A DNA stretch of 64,000 bases from Plecoglossus altivelis (GCA_036571765.1 BROE01000014.1:17579692-17643691); one strand, 5' to 3'. Numbered from the stretch's first letter, positions 36,402 to 56,827 are shown. Numbers and translations: made by a program. The notes: generated by a model from the sequence alone, not told the origin.

Positions 36402-38004
36402 CGCGGCGTTCCGGAACCTTCAGACCAGAACTCTTTGAGAGTAGCCAGTATGTTAGCCAACCGTCAGATATTCTCAAGAGACTTATTTTTATATATCGAT
36501 CAGGCAAGACAAAACTCCCGTCAAAGAAGCTGGATACATTCCAGGTTTTACCAGCAAAACAGGATTTTGTACGCGATTTTAGGTCATTTAGCTTCTCCCT
36601 TTGCAACTGTATTTAGAAGTTTGATTTGCGGCGAAGAAAGTTAAGACGAACGAAGGAACCCAGAGCGTTGTAAAATCTGAAACAGACTTGACGGCTATGC
36701 AATGGGAGTCTCATTGTGATGTTAACAGTTTCTCTTCTCTTTTTCTGCTTTACCGGTACCGGGGAGGGGGACGGGGGGGGGGGAGGGCGGTTACGGGGGG
36801 GACGAAAAAAAAAAAAAAAAGATTTTCATCGGCGTTGTCGGCCATTATCGTAAGGAGCAGTTAGGGACCTGAATATGCTTACCTCCTGTATTTGAGAGTA
36901 TTCATTCAACATTTGTAACAAGATTGTCATAAAAGTGAAGACAAAAACCCATTTTAGAGCTGTTTAATTTAGATGTGTTCTTAGACTGCACGAAAAGTAA
37001 AAGCAAGCTAGGTTTCTTTCTACTTTTTATTCTAAAAGATCTACTTACGTCTAGCAATTATTTATTTGTCTATTGATTTATCTATTTAAAATTGATTTCC
37101 ATGAAATGTAAATATTGTTTATTTATTTTTGTGCAATTACTTTTATCCAAATTGTTTGGGAGAAAAGTACCTAGGTAGTATCTTCTTAATATTTCAGTTC
37201 TTCACAACAAATAAAAGCAAGATATTTTCCCGAACCTATTAATTGCAAAAAGTATTTTGTATAATTTAATGTCTTTATATCTACCATTCTGTACTAAACA
37301 ATGTCCTCTAATATACCTACAGTTTCTATGTTGCATTATTTTCAAATGTCAGTTAATTAGTTGTCTTGTCATTCTTTTAATTTATTTGAGGACAATTGAT
37401 GTTGCTTAGCATGAAAAGATTTAAGCCTTTCATTGGTAAATAACTCCATAAGTTGATGTATCTGTTTGTTTTTATTTTCTAGTAAATAACAATCCTTCAT
37501 GCAATCAAGGTCAAATATCATTTGTTTCAATGTCAGTTTAAAACCTGTATTCTTTAAAGAATGGTTTTCGTGGGATACTGTATAAAACTGGGGGAATAAA
37601 AAAAACAATTTAAAAACTGTGAAACGTATGATAATCATTGTATTATTATATTTATACATGAGGTTAAAGTATGGCATCAAGTGTTATGGAACTGCCGCTG
37701 TTTGATCTAAGCTTTGTCTATTGTCATGGTGTTAAGGGGAAAGAACTCCGGGCATATTAATTCCATAACAATAGAAGGCTCAAAGAAGGAGCGAGCTGAA
37801 AACGGAGCGAATTCCCTTCCCCCACCCTCTTTGTCAGTAAACATCGATAAAATTGAGACATCGCACATCAAATCACCTTTCTGTTATGAATCAATTTGGT
37901 ATAAAAGCTCAACACAAACAAAACGTAGATTGTGAATGTGCATATCATTATTTATGCACAATGCCTAATTTGTGGGGGTTACCTAAATTGTTATTTCACT
38001 AGAA
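36402..38004. other. lmtk3 3'UTR and prpf31 upstream region
   Basis: AT-rich non-coding sequence after the lmtk3 stop. It contains a G-run near 36765-36800, an A-run, and an AATAAA at 37210-37215 that could end the lmtk3 transcript. No further gene seen. Confidence 0.6.
37210..37215 (+). terminator. lmtk3: candidate polyadenylation signal of lmtk3
   Basis: Canonical AATAAA about 0.8 kb after the lmtk3 stop. Another A-rich AATAAA lies near 37595, so the true site is uncertain. Confidence 0.45.
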
Positions 38005-38023
38005 CGACAATTCCCAGAATTCC
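38005..38023 (+). promoter_or_regulatory. ZNF143/Staf-like motif upstream of prpf31
   Basis: CGACAATTCCCAGAATTCC resembles the ACTACAATTCCCAGAATGC element bound by ZNF143 at many vertebrate housekeeping promoters. It lies about 145 nt before the likely 5'UTR exon donor at 38168. Assignment is by motif resemblance and position. Confidence 0.5.
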
Positions 38024-38508
38024 TTTTCCTGGCTACGTATGACGCATATAATCTGCGACTACCGACGACAGAGCTCCGTTGAACAGCTACAAACAGTCAC
38101 AAATTGGTCTTTCTTTACGTATATACGTTTAAAATCTCCGGTTTGGACAGGGCGTTCAAGCTTGCGAGGTAAATTATCTCACTGTAAAAATGTATCTATA
38201 TTATCTTGCTTACAAATGCATCTGGTTGTCTTTCTGTACATATATATCAGACCTTTTGGCTAGCTAGCTGACTAGCTACTTAACTAGCTAGCAGTTGCAT
38301 GCTGGTGAATGGAAAACAGACGAATGTGTTGAATTGAAATGTTCTCTTGCTGTTTACATCAGCTTTGAAGTCAATATTCAGCCGTTTCTCTAAATTGATT
38401 GAAAAAGTAGTCGGAGCAGTGGCCTCAATATTTTTGTCGTTGTTCATAATATCCCAAGCTTCACGTTATTTGTCTTAATCTGGTTGCATTGCGTGTTTCC
38501 CCCTGTAG

Positions 38509-41500
38509 ATGTCTTTGGCCGACGAGCTACTGGCCGACCTGGAGGAGGCTGGAGATGAGGGTGAGGATGGCTTGTATCAAGGGGGTGAAGAGGGGGAGAG
38601 TGACGGGGAGAACGCGGAGAGAGAGCCAGAAGGTTTACAGGACATCCCAGAGGAGATGGAGGTGGACTACAGTGGAACTGAGAGCGTGGCATCTATTGCT
38701 AAACTACGTAACAGCAAACAGGTTTGTCTTTGATATTTGTCTGAAGTTTGGTTCACCCTGTTATGTCTGCTTTCAAAATACGATCAAAAAAGTAAATAAG
38801 TAACAGTGGCTTGTTCGTAGTTTTCAGAGATTATGGAGAAAATAGCAGAATACGTGGGGAATCAGAACAAGAATACCGAAGGTGATTTTTTAAATATTTA
38901 AATTATTATAACGTCATTAGCGTCTAAAAGCATCGGAGCTACAGGCGTTAACGGATCTCTCTCCCGTTATTCAGTCACGGGTCCGGTGGAGGCGGACCCG
39001 GAGTACAGACTGATTGTAGCCGCCAACAATCTGACGGTTGAGATCGACAACGAACTCAGTGAGTTTTTTTTTCCTCTCCTTGTACCAGCGTATTTCACAA
39101 TAGCTAATGAAATATTTAGATTAAAATCCTGACTCTGCTTCATCAACATTTATTTAAAAAAATAATAAAAAAAAGGTTTCAGAATAAAACATTAGGGAAT
39201 ATGTTTTCATTCATGCATCTGTGTTTCAGACATCATTCACAAATTTGTCCGTGACAAGTATTCCAAAAGGTTTCCAGAGCTTGAGTCTCTCGTGCCGAAC
39301 TCTCTGGACTACATCCGGGCAGTGAAGGTGAGTTCATTTGGTCCTCCTAGATTCTGAGGAAATTCTGTACAACGGTAAAATAAAACATACACACACACAC
39401 AAATGCTCTTATAACTTTGCCTGCTGTTGCCAACATCATGTTTGTTGTTGTTGTTCTTCTTAGGAATTGGGGAATAACCTGGACAAGTGCAAGCACAATG
39501 AGACCTTACAGCAGATCCTGACCAACGCCACCATCATGGTGGTCAGCGTTACAGCCTCAACCACACAGGGGTACGACCACCACCACCACCACCTGTCACA
39601 TGTTGCTGACCTCAGGGAACACCTATCCTGAATGGTTTAGAACAGTGGTTCCTAACCCTGGTTCTTAGGGAACACCTATCCTGTTTCTGTGTTGTAGAGC
39701 AGTGGTTCCTAACCCTGGTTCTTGGGGAACCTATCCTGTATGGTTTAGATGTTTCTCTGCTCCAACGCACCTCCAACGATGTCCTGTTGGTCTTTATACC
39801 GTTTCCTGTCGCAACATGGCACTTCCTGTGATGAGTCACACGCAACCTTGTTTTGTTTTGCAGGACGTTGCTAGGCGAGGATGAGCTGAAACGATTGGAG
39901 GAGGCTTGTGACATGGCACTGGAGCTCAACCAATCCAAGCACAGAATCTACGAGTATGTGGAGTCTAGGATGTCTTTCATTGCTCCCAATCTGTCCGTCA
40001 TCGTTGGAGCATCAACTGCAGCTAAAATCATGGGTGAGCGAGCGCAACTGTTAAACTAACCACAGACATCTCATCTAGTATTTCTCAACCTTTCGTTGAG
40101 CAAAGGTACATTGCTTCAATAAGAAAAACCATAAGGTACACCGAGCAACCGAAAATGTAAAACAATAATTCTGTAGCCTATATTAAATACAAACAGTCAA
40201 TTTTATCAGTGTCTTGAATAGGAATCAAATAGCAGTGGCATATTATTTTCAGACAATGATGAATTTGTTTTTAAAAAATTAAATTATTTTTTTTTTAAAC
40301 ATCGACCAATTGGCACACCTGATGATCTCTCACCGCACACTAGTGTACCGCGACACAGTGGTTATAAAAACATGGATCTAATGAAAGGAAGATCACGGCC
40401 ACTGACCTTAGTCTCCTCTCTGCTTGAAGGTATCGCTGGAGGTCTCACTAATCTGTCCAAGATGCCAGCCTGTAACCTGATGCTCCTGGGGGCCCAGAGA
40501 AGGACTCTGGCTGGCTTCAGTAGCACCTCCCTGCTGCCCCACACAGGCTACATCTACCACTGCGATGTGGTCCAGTCCCTGCCACCGGTACATGGCGTCA
40601 AACACTCATCAACACTCACTCAAGGGGAAAACAAACAAATATTCTGACCGATAACCAACACTCGTAAATAAACCTTGAACTGTTGACAAGATTAGAAATG
40701 TAGAATAGACAAGTGTCTGGCTCATAAAAAAAGATGTATAAAAAAATAACAATATAGCAAATATTTCTTTCTAAAGAGAAGTTGACTTACGATTTTTTTT
40801 CCTAAACTGGCAATACGGTCTAATCAACGGTATCAACCGGTAAACATTCATATTGTTGGTCACACGATTTAATGATGTCCATCCATACGCCCTTTTAGAA
40901 TCGTCCAGAACTGTGTCGTTAGCTGGTTAATTTGAGCTAGCAGGCTAATGCTGTTTCATTGGTCCAGGACCTGAGGAGGAAAGCAGCTCGTTTGGTAGCT
41001 GCTAAGTGCACCCTGGCCTCCAGAGTGGACAGCTTTCACGAGAGCTCCGGTGGCAAAGTAAGACCTGGATGGTGTCGCGAACGACGGGAAGGGGAGGGGA
41101 GGGGTGGGGAGGGTGATTACAATCAATCCTGTTTCTGTTCTAGGATTTAGTGCAGGTGGTGTCCAATCCTGGTCCTCGAGGGCCGCTGTCCTGAAAGTTT
41201 TCGATGTTTACCTGCTCCAACATACCTGATTCAAATGAAGAGTCCTTATCAGGCTTCCACACAGTTTGATAACGACCCATTTATTTAAATCAGGTGTGAT
41301 GGAGCAGGGAAACATCTAAAACCGTCAGGACAGTGGCCCTCGAGGACCAGGATTGGACACCACCTATTTAGTGTGATGTAGGCAACTCTTCCTGTAAGGT
41401 ACTGAGGTCTTGTAGGTGTGAGGAACTGAGGTCTGATGTCTTGCAGGTGGGCTACGATCTGAAGGAGGAGATCGAGAGGAAGTTTGACAAATGGCAAGAA

Positions 41501-43410
41501 CCTCCACCTGTGAAGCAGGTGAAACCACTTCCTGCTCCACTGGACGGCCAGAGGAAGAAGAGGGGAGGAAGAAGGTACTTCCTGTTTGTCTGTTTCCATG
41601 TCGACAGCCAAGATGTGTTCCCTGATGCAGTGACGGAACCTTCCATCCATCCATCCATTGTCTACTGCTAAACCCTGGGAGGGATTGCAGTGCCGCTTGT
41701 TCCCATTTAGGGGTCACGGGTGACTGGAGCCTAACTTTGGAGCTTTGGGGCCATAGGCGGGGTACACCCTGGACTGGGGCCAGCAAGTCGCAGGGCTAAC
41801 ATCGTGACCGAACCTAACAAATGTTCTCTCTCCTCCTGTTGTTTCTGAAGGTATCGTAAGATGAAGGAACGTCTAGGTCTGACAGAGATCAGAAAGCATG
41901 CCAACAGGATGACCTTTGCAGAGGTCAGTAGAACACACTCTTACCTCTTCAGAATAGCATGTAGCATCAGCAGAACACACTCTTACCTCTTCAGAATAGC
42001 ATGTAGCATCAGCAGAACACACTCTTACCTCTTCGGAATAGCATGTAGCATCAGCAGAACACACTTTTACCTCTTCAGAATAGCATGTAGCATCAGCAGA
42101 ACACACTCTCACCTCTTCGGAATAGCATGTAGCATCAGCAGAACACACTCTTACCTCTTCAGAATAGCATGTAGCATTAGCAGAACACACTCTTACCTCT
42201 TCAGAATAGCATGTAGCATCAGTAGAACACACTCTTACCTCTTCAGAATAGCATGTAGCATCAGTAGAACACACTCTTACCTCTTCGGAATAGCATGTAG
42301 CATCAGCAGAACACACTCTCACCTCTTCAGAATAGCATGTAGCATCGTAGCTAGCGTGTATCCTGCTTCACACTGTGTGTAGCTTGTTCTTGATCCTGGT
42401 CATGCAGGGTGAAGAGATGCAGGTAGCGTTTTAAAAACCTGTCTGTCTCTGTCTGTCTGTCTCAGATTGAAGATGATGCATACCAGGAGGACCTTGGCTT
42501 CAGCTTGGGTCAGCTAGGGAAGAGTGGAAGTGGGCGTGTCCGACAGGCTCAGGTTAACGAAGCCACCAAGGCCAGGATATCAAAATCCCTCCAGGTAAAC
42601 ACCGTGCACCAATCACCACGCAGTTACAGTTATAAACTGACCCATGCACCAATCACCACGCAGTTACAGTTATAAACTGACCCATGCACCAATCACCACG
42701 AAGTTACAGTTATAAACTGACCCATGCACCAATCACCACGCAGTTACAGTTATAAACTGACCCATGCACCAATCACCATGCAGTTACAGTTATAAACTAG
42801 CCCTGAACTCAGTCACCACGCAGTTACAGATCAGACAGCACATGATGTGTGGTCTTGATTTTTCTATGGTATTTGTCATTCTTGATTACTAGTGTACTAC
42901 TAGTAATCGGGGGTAATCAATAATATTAATTATTATTAAATATTATATTTAATTATTACTAAATAGTATTATTATACTAGTAATATAATAGGGACAATAG
43001 TAGATTCTAATCATTGTATTCTACTCTCTAACTGTGCGTGTGTCTGCGTTTGCAGAGGACACTGCAGAAGCAGAGCATGACGTACGGAGGAAAATCCACC
43101 GTCAGAGACCGTTCCTCAGGAACCAGCTCCAGCGTGGCCTTCACCCCTCTCCAGGTATCCTCCCTTTCCGTGATGTCACTTCCTGCGCTAGCTCCGCCCT
43201 ACCATCATGTGGCATTCAGCTTTGATGAGATGGCCTCCGTGGTTTGTGACGTACCTCTTCTGCCTCCTACCGTGTCTCCTACAGGGGCTTGAGATTGTGA
43301 ACCCGCAGGCAGCAGAGAAGAAAGTGGCTGAAGCCAACCAGAAATACTTTTCCAACATGGCGGAGTTCCTGAAGGTCAAGAAGGAAGGAGAGAGCGAGGT
43401 GAAGATGTGA
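38509..43410 (+). CDS. prpf31: U4/U6 small nuclear ribonucleoprotein Prp31
   Basis: Core U4/U6 snRNP protein needed to form the U4/U6.U5 tri-snRNP; it binds 15.5K and the U4 5' stem-loop through its Nop domain. Exons: 38509-38721, 38821-38881, 38975-39058, 39230-39327, 39464-39570, 39864-40033, 40430-40587, 40968-41057, 41447-41574, 41851-41923, 42466-42594, 43056-43154, 43285-43410; 1536 nt, 511 residues (human 499). Landmarks are MSLADELLADLEEAG, the NOSIC/Nop region with EYVESRMSFIAPNLS and GGLTNLSKMPACNLMLLGAQ (from residue 248), and the basic signal RKKRGGRRYRK (363-373). The ATG follows the TAG acceptor of a non-coding first exon whose donor is at 38169. Confidence 0.98.
39640..39780. 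mobile_element. hAT-type MITE fragments, prpf31 intron 5
   Basis: Two direct copies of CAGTGGTTCCTAACCCTGGTT (near 39645 and 39701) with adjacent GGGAACACCTATCCTG and a partial internal segment (TTTAGATGTTTCTCTGCTCC) that resembles the interior of the foldback MITEs in this window. Truncated; no coding capacity. Confidence 0.6.
40078..40368. mobile_element. decayed hAT-like non-autonomous element, prpf31 intron 6
   Basis: Left part TTTCTCAACCTTTCGTTGAG and right part ending GCGACACAGTGGTTATAAAA look like degenerate inverted termini of a short hAT element, with GGTACA...GGCACACC interior words. I see no target-site duplication. Assignment is by general resemblance. Confidence 0.45.
41153..41365. 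mobile_element. foldback hAT-type MITE, third copy, prpf31 intron 8
   Basis: Same family as 10703-10914: left arm GGTGTCCAATCCTGGTCC, right arm GGACCAGGATTGGACACC, about 213 nt. A perfect 8-bp direct duplication ATTTAGTG flanks it at 41145-41152 and 41366-41373. Confidence 0.9.
41924..42345. repeat. 42-bp minisatellite, prpf31 intron 10
   Basis: About ten copies of a 42-bp unit (CAGCAGAACACACTCTTACC, then TCTTCAGAATAGCATGTAGC, then AT). It starts at the exon 10 donor, since the first unit overlaps the GTCAGT. Because 42 is a multiple of three it stays open on both strands, which gives 14-residue repeat frames that are not coding. Confidence 0.95.
42600..42800. repeat. 40-bp minisatellite, prpf31 intron 11
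   Basis: About five copies of a 40-bp unit (ACCAATCACCACGCAGTTAC followed by AGTTATAAACTGACCCATGC) beginning a few bases after the exon 11 donor. Confidence 0.95.
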
Positions 43411-43607
43411 CAAGGTCTTGCTACGCAATAGCTGCGACAACCTACCAACACACACATCGGGGGGTTTTGAGGACTGAAATATCTGATCCAGAAATTAAAC
43501 GCACGCCACGAGTAAGCGGATTGTTGAAACCGATACAATATTTTTTTAAGATTGTATATTTGTGTTTGAATTATTTTTAAGTTCAACTTGCATCTTTGTT
43601 CCATTTT

Positions 43608-43613
43608 AATAAA
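43608..43613 (+). terminator. prpf31: polyadenylation signal AATAAA of prpf31
   Basis: Canonical hexamer 198 nt after the prpf31 stop codon. The converging cnot3 transcript probably ends about 250 nt further on. Confidence 0.75.
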
Positions 43614-45372
43614 ATGAAACGACTTCCTTACCTTGTCTCTGAATGTGTGGTGATTCATGGAATTGGCTTCACTTAATTTCAGTACATTTGGATGTCCTTC
43701 TTCGATGAAATAAACATTTCATAAATTAGGGAAAATGACTAACAAAATGGTTTTGTAGTGGTGATCCTAATCGCCTTTTAGTTAAAACATCAGTTAAACA
43801 TTTCAGTCAACCTTTAAATTATGACAAGACCATGTTAAATTTATAATTTCTGAAAAGTATTTTATTGAAATTTTACAATCCTGTTTGCAATGCCACATTG
43901 ACATCTCCCATGCAGAACCTTGACAGTTGAATAAGAGAAAATCTGTAAATATTTGTGAAATTCACATTTTCGTCATCTGACCATCTTTCCTCAAAAGCCT
44001 AAAAATATAATTTATAAAAGGCATTTCTCAGAACATTGCGCTGGTTTCCATTCGATAATCCTCTTTAGCCTTCAGAAAAACGTAACATGCAGATGTGGTG
44101 GCAAGTTCCCCTGGCTGGTAACAGTGAAACACACGACACGTTCCTGAAGCAAAACAATAACGTTCCCAAACTAGTTCAATTTGCCGCACGTTTACAATGG
44201 GATCTGTTTTGTTCCAGATTCGTGACAGACAGTGAGTCGATCGGCTTTAATCTTTCATTTAAATAACTGGTGTGAAACAGAACACGTGAAAGGGTGACTA
44301 AGAGCGGCAACCAAAAAAAAAACGGATGAATGAAATGAAACGCTGACTGGTCATTTTTTATGGATTCAGAAAAGTTAACAGTAGTTTGTACGGACGTACT
44401 AAGAGATGATTGACTGAACATCGCCTTTAAAGCAAAGTTAGGAACCAAATTCCCGCCATTTCCGATGTATTGTTTTAAAGGGGCAATTGGAGCTGCTCAA
44501 AATTAATAAACATTATTCCAAGACTTACGTCGAAAAAAAACTTTAATAATACTTTGTTCAGACTCTTTATTAGTTTATATCACAAACATAATGAATGCCC
44601 CAAAAATGATGCGTTTTCTTTTACAGTTAAACTTAAAAACATTATTTTGTAAAGAGAGGGAGGCAGACACCAATTCAATTGCATAGCAATTTAATCCATG
44701 TCCAAAACGGACGGTCTTTCCCAGACACAGGGAGAGACCCTGTGGTCATTCTCAGTGTTTAAACGACCAAGACAATATCAATAAAACTATTGATAATCGA
44801 TCACTATGTCAACAGTGACCATGCATAACAGGCATCATAGGGTCTTATAAGAAGCCAATCCTACTCATCATATCTAAATGTACACTGACTTCCCTATCCT
44901 AAACACCCAAATAACAGGTAAAATCCAAGATGGGCAATTTCCTTAACCAAATCCAATGTTTGTGTCCGAGTCTGTGACTTCCAGTTGGGTTGGTGGTACA
45001 GAGATTCTCGTTCGAAACGGAAAAATAAAATCGAAACATAACATGAGGAACATGCATGGGGTAGGTTTTTTTTCCTAATGCCAGATACTGAATGCGCACA
45101 CAGACAGGCACAAACGCATATCTTGAACGACACCCTGTTTCCCCATGTAGTAGCCTACTTATACATACGCCCTGCGTTAGTGGCAGTCGTAAGTGGGGTG
45201 CTAAATGGGGGAAGATGGTATCCTCTTAGATGCTGTCTATACAGACTCCAGTCTCCGAGTCAGGAGACTAATTCTACTACACATCACAATCTCTATCCAC
45301 AGTATGGAGTTCAGTCTCGGAATGTCAACAGCAGCACGCTTCTCTTTCACGCTCTCTCTCCCTTTCCGTCCT
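43614..45372. other. prpf31-cnot3 convergent interval; cnot3 3'UTR
   Basis: AT-rich non-coding interval. On the - strand, AATAAA occurs at 43866-43861 and at 44571-44566, either of which could end cnot3 (3'UTR about 1.5 or 0.8 kb). No gene supported inside it. Confidence 0.6.
43861..43866 (-). terminator. cnot3: candidate distal polyadenylation signal of cnot3
   Basis: TTTATT on + reads AATAAA on the cnot3 strand, about 250 nt from the prpf31 signal. A proximal alternative is at 44566-44571. Confidence 0.45.
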
Positions 45373-53395
<8,023 letters not shown>

Positions 53396-54010
53396 GGCTT
53401 TAACTACGACGATGTCCTCATTCCGTCTAACAGAGACAGAGGAAAACATCACATTAACCAAAAACAGCACAATGTGCACAAAGAAACAATGAACTTGCCC
53501 AGCTGACGATATATAATAATTTGAGTAATCCCTCTTCAACTACTGATAGCTAGCTACAATAACAACTTCAAACAACCAGCCTGTTATTATGTGATGCTAG
53601 CTATAATTTAGCCATTTCAAGATAAGGAAAATGTATCCGATGTAAGCGACGTTTACCCCATTGAAGCTTGTTTGCTATCACACGCTAACGTGACATGCTC
53701 GTTAGCTAACTGGCTATCTTGCAAGCTAGTTTCGATAGCCAACTCATTTTCAATGCTAATAACTAATTGCATGCATATGCATAAGATTAAAAGAATGAAG
53801 TCATATTAATGTCGTATCGTTATCGTTTTATGTTGTTTTTTTGTAACTAGCCGAGTGCTACCAATCTGTAGCTTGTTGGCTAGCTACTGCATTGACAATG
53901 CTCGCTCGCAGCTTAGCTAAAATAGCTAGCTGGCTAGCTAGAATATTAGGAAAATAAGGGAAACTAGGTCAACCCGACCAGCTAAATTCTCACTTGTTTT
54001 CGACATTTAC

Positions 54011-54125
54011 CTAGGGTTAGGGCTTTTCGTTTGTCTTTTTCAAATACAATCAGAACAAATTCCCAAAAGTCTTCTTTACTTCCAATTTTTTGTTTTCTTT
54101 TCGCCAATCTGACTGTACTCTAAAG
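54011..54125 (-). other. cnot3: putative non-coding first exon and promoter of cnot3
   Basis: On the - strand the sequence ends CCCTAG followed by GTAAATGTCG, a good donor at 54010/54009. The next exon starts at 53426 after a TTAG acceptor and carries the ATG at 53395. The 5' boundary is a guess. Confidence 0.45.
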
Positions 54126-54443
54126 ATGGACGGCTGCTAAACCCCACCCCCAAATTTAGATTCCGCCCTAAATCTTACCTTCGATCTAAGATTGGACAGT
54201 TTCAACTTCCGCAAGTTAAAATTCCAGCGATTGGTTTATCAGTTAAGAGATAAATTAGGATTGACGAATCCATGCAGAACATACATTTCAGACAGGACAA
54301 CATTAATAACAATAGCATGAACATACCGACTTTAGGTCAGATGTCAGAGGAAGAAAATCACACATAACAGTTTATGCATCATAGTAACATCTAAACGTTA
54401 ATTTGGCCTATCAATCAAAATAACCTTCAAAATGTAAACATCT

Positions 54444-54449
54444 TTTATT
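54444..54449 (-). terminator. tfpt: polyadenylation signal of tfpt
   Basis: TTTATT on + reads AATAAA on the tfpt strand, about 375 nt after the tfpt stop codon and just upstream of an A-run on +. Confidence 0.6.
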
Positions 54450-54823
54450 GTAAAAAAAAAAAAATACTTAAAAAATCCTCATATAGTCTTCAACATTCAA
54501 CACATCTGCATAAATCTGACTACATTAGTCATTGCAACTTTGACTATAAAAATCTTCAGACCAGAAACCAACAGTGTGCATTCAGGCCTTACAGATTCCT
54601 TTGAACTGCGGCAAGAGGTGTTCTAAATCAATAAGAGCTCGTCAGAATCACAACACCGTCATCCTGAAGGCTACCGAGAACGTGCCGAAAGATTCCCCAA
54701 ACAGATGGAACGCTTAAGAGTATAAACTCAAACCGCAGTTTGTGTCCTCCACACTCATGTCCCTTCAGCAGGAAGTCCTCTCATTCTGCCACCACATGTC
54801 CTGACAGTTGGCTGTGACCTTGG

Positions 54824-56827
54824 TCAGTGGGATAAAGACGTTGGACTGGGAAATTCACCAAATCGTGCCTCGGCCAAGTGGGATATATCTGCTTCAGTCT
54901 GCGGAGAGAAGCCAGAGTCAAAACAGAGTTTAAACATGCGAGTTAACCTTGAGATCCATACCATTATAATAAATAACTGTATTTGATCACCGTGTCCTAA
55001 CGGGTGATATTTCACCACCTTTGTTGTGACAGAAGAAAAAAAAAAATTCAAAAACATTGAATTCTTCTGGCGGTTTGATTTGATATTCCTGACCTACCTG
55101 TGGGTCTCGTTCCCTCTCCAGTTTTGGAACTCGGTGCCTTTTCTTTTTAGGTCCCGAGTGTTGAAGAGAAACGGAGGGCGGAGACAAGCCCTGAATACCA
55201 TTCAAGCCATCATCTTCAGCCGCGGCCACTGAGTCTAAATGGGAACTAGACTCATCCTGAAAGGACAAAACACAAGACATGAAAATAATATATCTATCTA
55301 TCCATCCATAAATATAGATATATATATCTATGTCTACACATTTATAGAGAGATATCTATATCTATCTATATATATATAGAGAGAGAGAGATATATCTCTA
55401 TAGATATATGCATGAATGTGTGTGTGTTTCTACATTGTGCAGTGTTAAGATCTAAGAATCTGATATAGTTTCTCCTAATTTTTGTTCGTATTGTAGATGT
55501 TGTACCTGTTCGTGTCCATTTGGGCTTTTATGTCAAACGTTAAAATGTTGTATGACTTGCATATTTAGAGTATGAGGAGACCTTAGACTCCGGTCCTCGA
55601 GGGCCGCTTTCCTGAAGGTTTTCGATGTTTCCCTGCTCCAGCACACCTGATTCTAATGATGGGTCGTTATCAGGCTTCCACAGAGCTTGATAACGACCCA
55701 TCATTAGAATCAGGTGTGCTGGAGCAGGGAAACATCGAAAACCTTCAGGAAAGCAGCCCTCGAGGACCGGAGTTTGACGCCCCCTGGTCTATGTGATTAC
55801 TTGTCGCATGGTCTGACAAGATGGCAGAGTCGGTCCATTAACATAGACGTTGGTGTTTGATGTTTAATACCTCAAGCACTATCGTGAGCTGAGATCGTCT
55901 ATAGTCGTCTCCATGGGCATCCAGGGTCTTCATTAGAAACCTGTAGAGAGGAGTTGTGTTATAATCACAAGCAAGGTACAGCTCTGTTATCAAAAATCGA
56001 ACCAAACCTTGATAGTTGTTGTTTTTTTACCTTCTCTCTTTCTTCATGCGGCGCGTCAAAGCTTGGACTTGGTGAAGTCGACCCAGCATCTTCTCATTCA
56101 CCTGCGGAAACTCCCACGTTATAATCAGAATCTGATTTATTCGCCATGCAAAATATACAAGCACAGAATTTACTGTGGCAGGAAAGTGCAAACAGAACAT
56201 ATATGGAACATAACGAAGGTAGATTAAATAAAAATCTATTATAAAATACAAATAAGATAGGACACCAGCTGTACAGATGGGGGTAATATATAATGCATCG
56301 TGTTAAGCAATGCATTTGTATTGTGCACTGAGAAAACTAAACACCATTAATGACCTGTTCGATTTCTTTACACCATCTGCTTAGCGCCAGACATTTTCTT
56401 TTATCGAGTTCTCTCCTCTCTTCTTCATCTTCCTGTCCAGGTCCTGATGTCCCTCCTTCCAGAAGTTCATTTCCTCCTGGGCCCAACTCCACCTAGAGAT
56501 AATGATATTACTACTTCATGAATAACAATGCTTAAATCCTACAAACAAACTAGCTAGCTAACAGGTCATTGAATCTTAAAATGTAACTTATGGGGAAATG
56601 AACAGTTGGGTATAAAGTTGAAATTCAACTCGCGTCGTCACTCTGAATTCAAAGCCGATGAGTTATCCTTTTCTCACCTCGTTAAATCATGTTTCTACTG
56701 CATAAACGTATGCCGTTACATTTACCTCCCCAGAACCCAACTCAACGCCGCTGGGTTCCAACTCTGCTTCAAGAATGTGGCCCCCAAATAGCGGAGGCAA
56801 AGCCAGTCCGGAAAAATCCTCCATCAT
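54824..56827 (-). CDS. tfpt: TCF3 fusion partner homologue (INO80 complex subunit)
   Basis: Nuclear accessory subunit of the INO80 chromatin remodeller (INO80F; known in leukaemia as a TCF3 fusion partner). Coding exons in transcript order: 56827-56726, 56492-56355, 56101-56031, 55940-55871, 55256-55098, 54898-54824; 615 nt, 204 residues (human about 253). Landmarks are LALPPLFGGHILEAELE near the N-terminus, a coiled coil with RELDKRKCLAL and CKEIEQVNEKMLGRLHQVQA, the motif FLMKTLDAHGDDYRRSQLTI, and a basic cluster KKKRHRVPK near residue 164. The acceptor of exon 2 abuts the first ATG and a second ATG follows at once, so either could start. A non-coding first exon likely ends at 57241. The last exon has low similarity to mammals and is placed by splice phase. 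Confidence 0.93.
55300..55412. repeat. TATC/ATAG-rich simple repeat, tfpt intron 5
   Basis: ATCTATCTATATATAGATATATCT-type sequence with short GAGAGA runs; partly self-complementary. Confidence 0.9.
55587..55774. mobile_element. near-perfect palindromic MITE copy, tfpt intron 4
   Basis: Fourth copy of the foldback family: ACTCCGGTCCTCGAGGGC at the left and GCCCTCGAGGACCGGAGT-like sequence at the right, with arms of almost 90 nt around a short loop near 55675-55690. Arms differ at very few positions, so it is the best-preserved hairpin in the window. No clean target-site duplication seen. Confidence 0.85.

Noticed and set aside
41861..42382. Open frames on both strands with 14-residue repeats in prpf31 intron 10
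   Set aside because: A 42-bp tandem repeat stays open by arithmetic. prpf31 splices cleanly from 41923 to 42466 with matching phase and strong homology.
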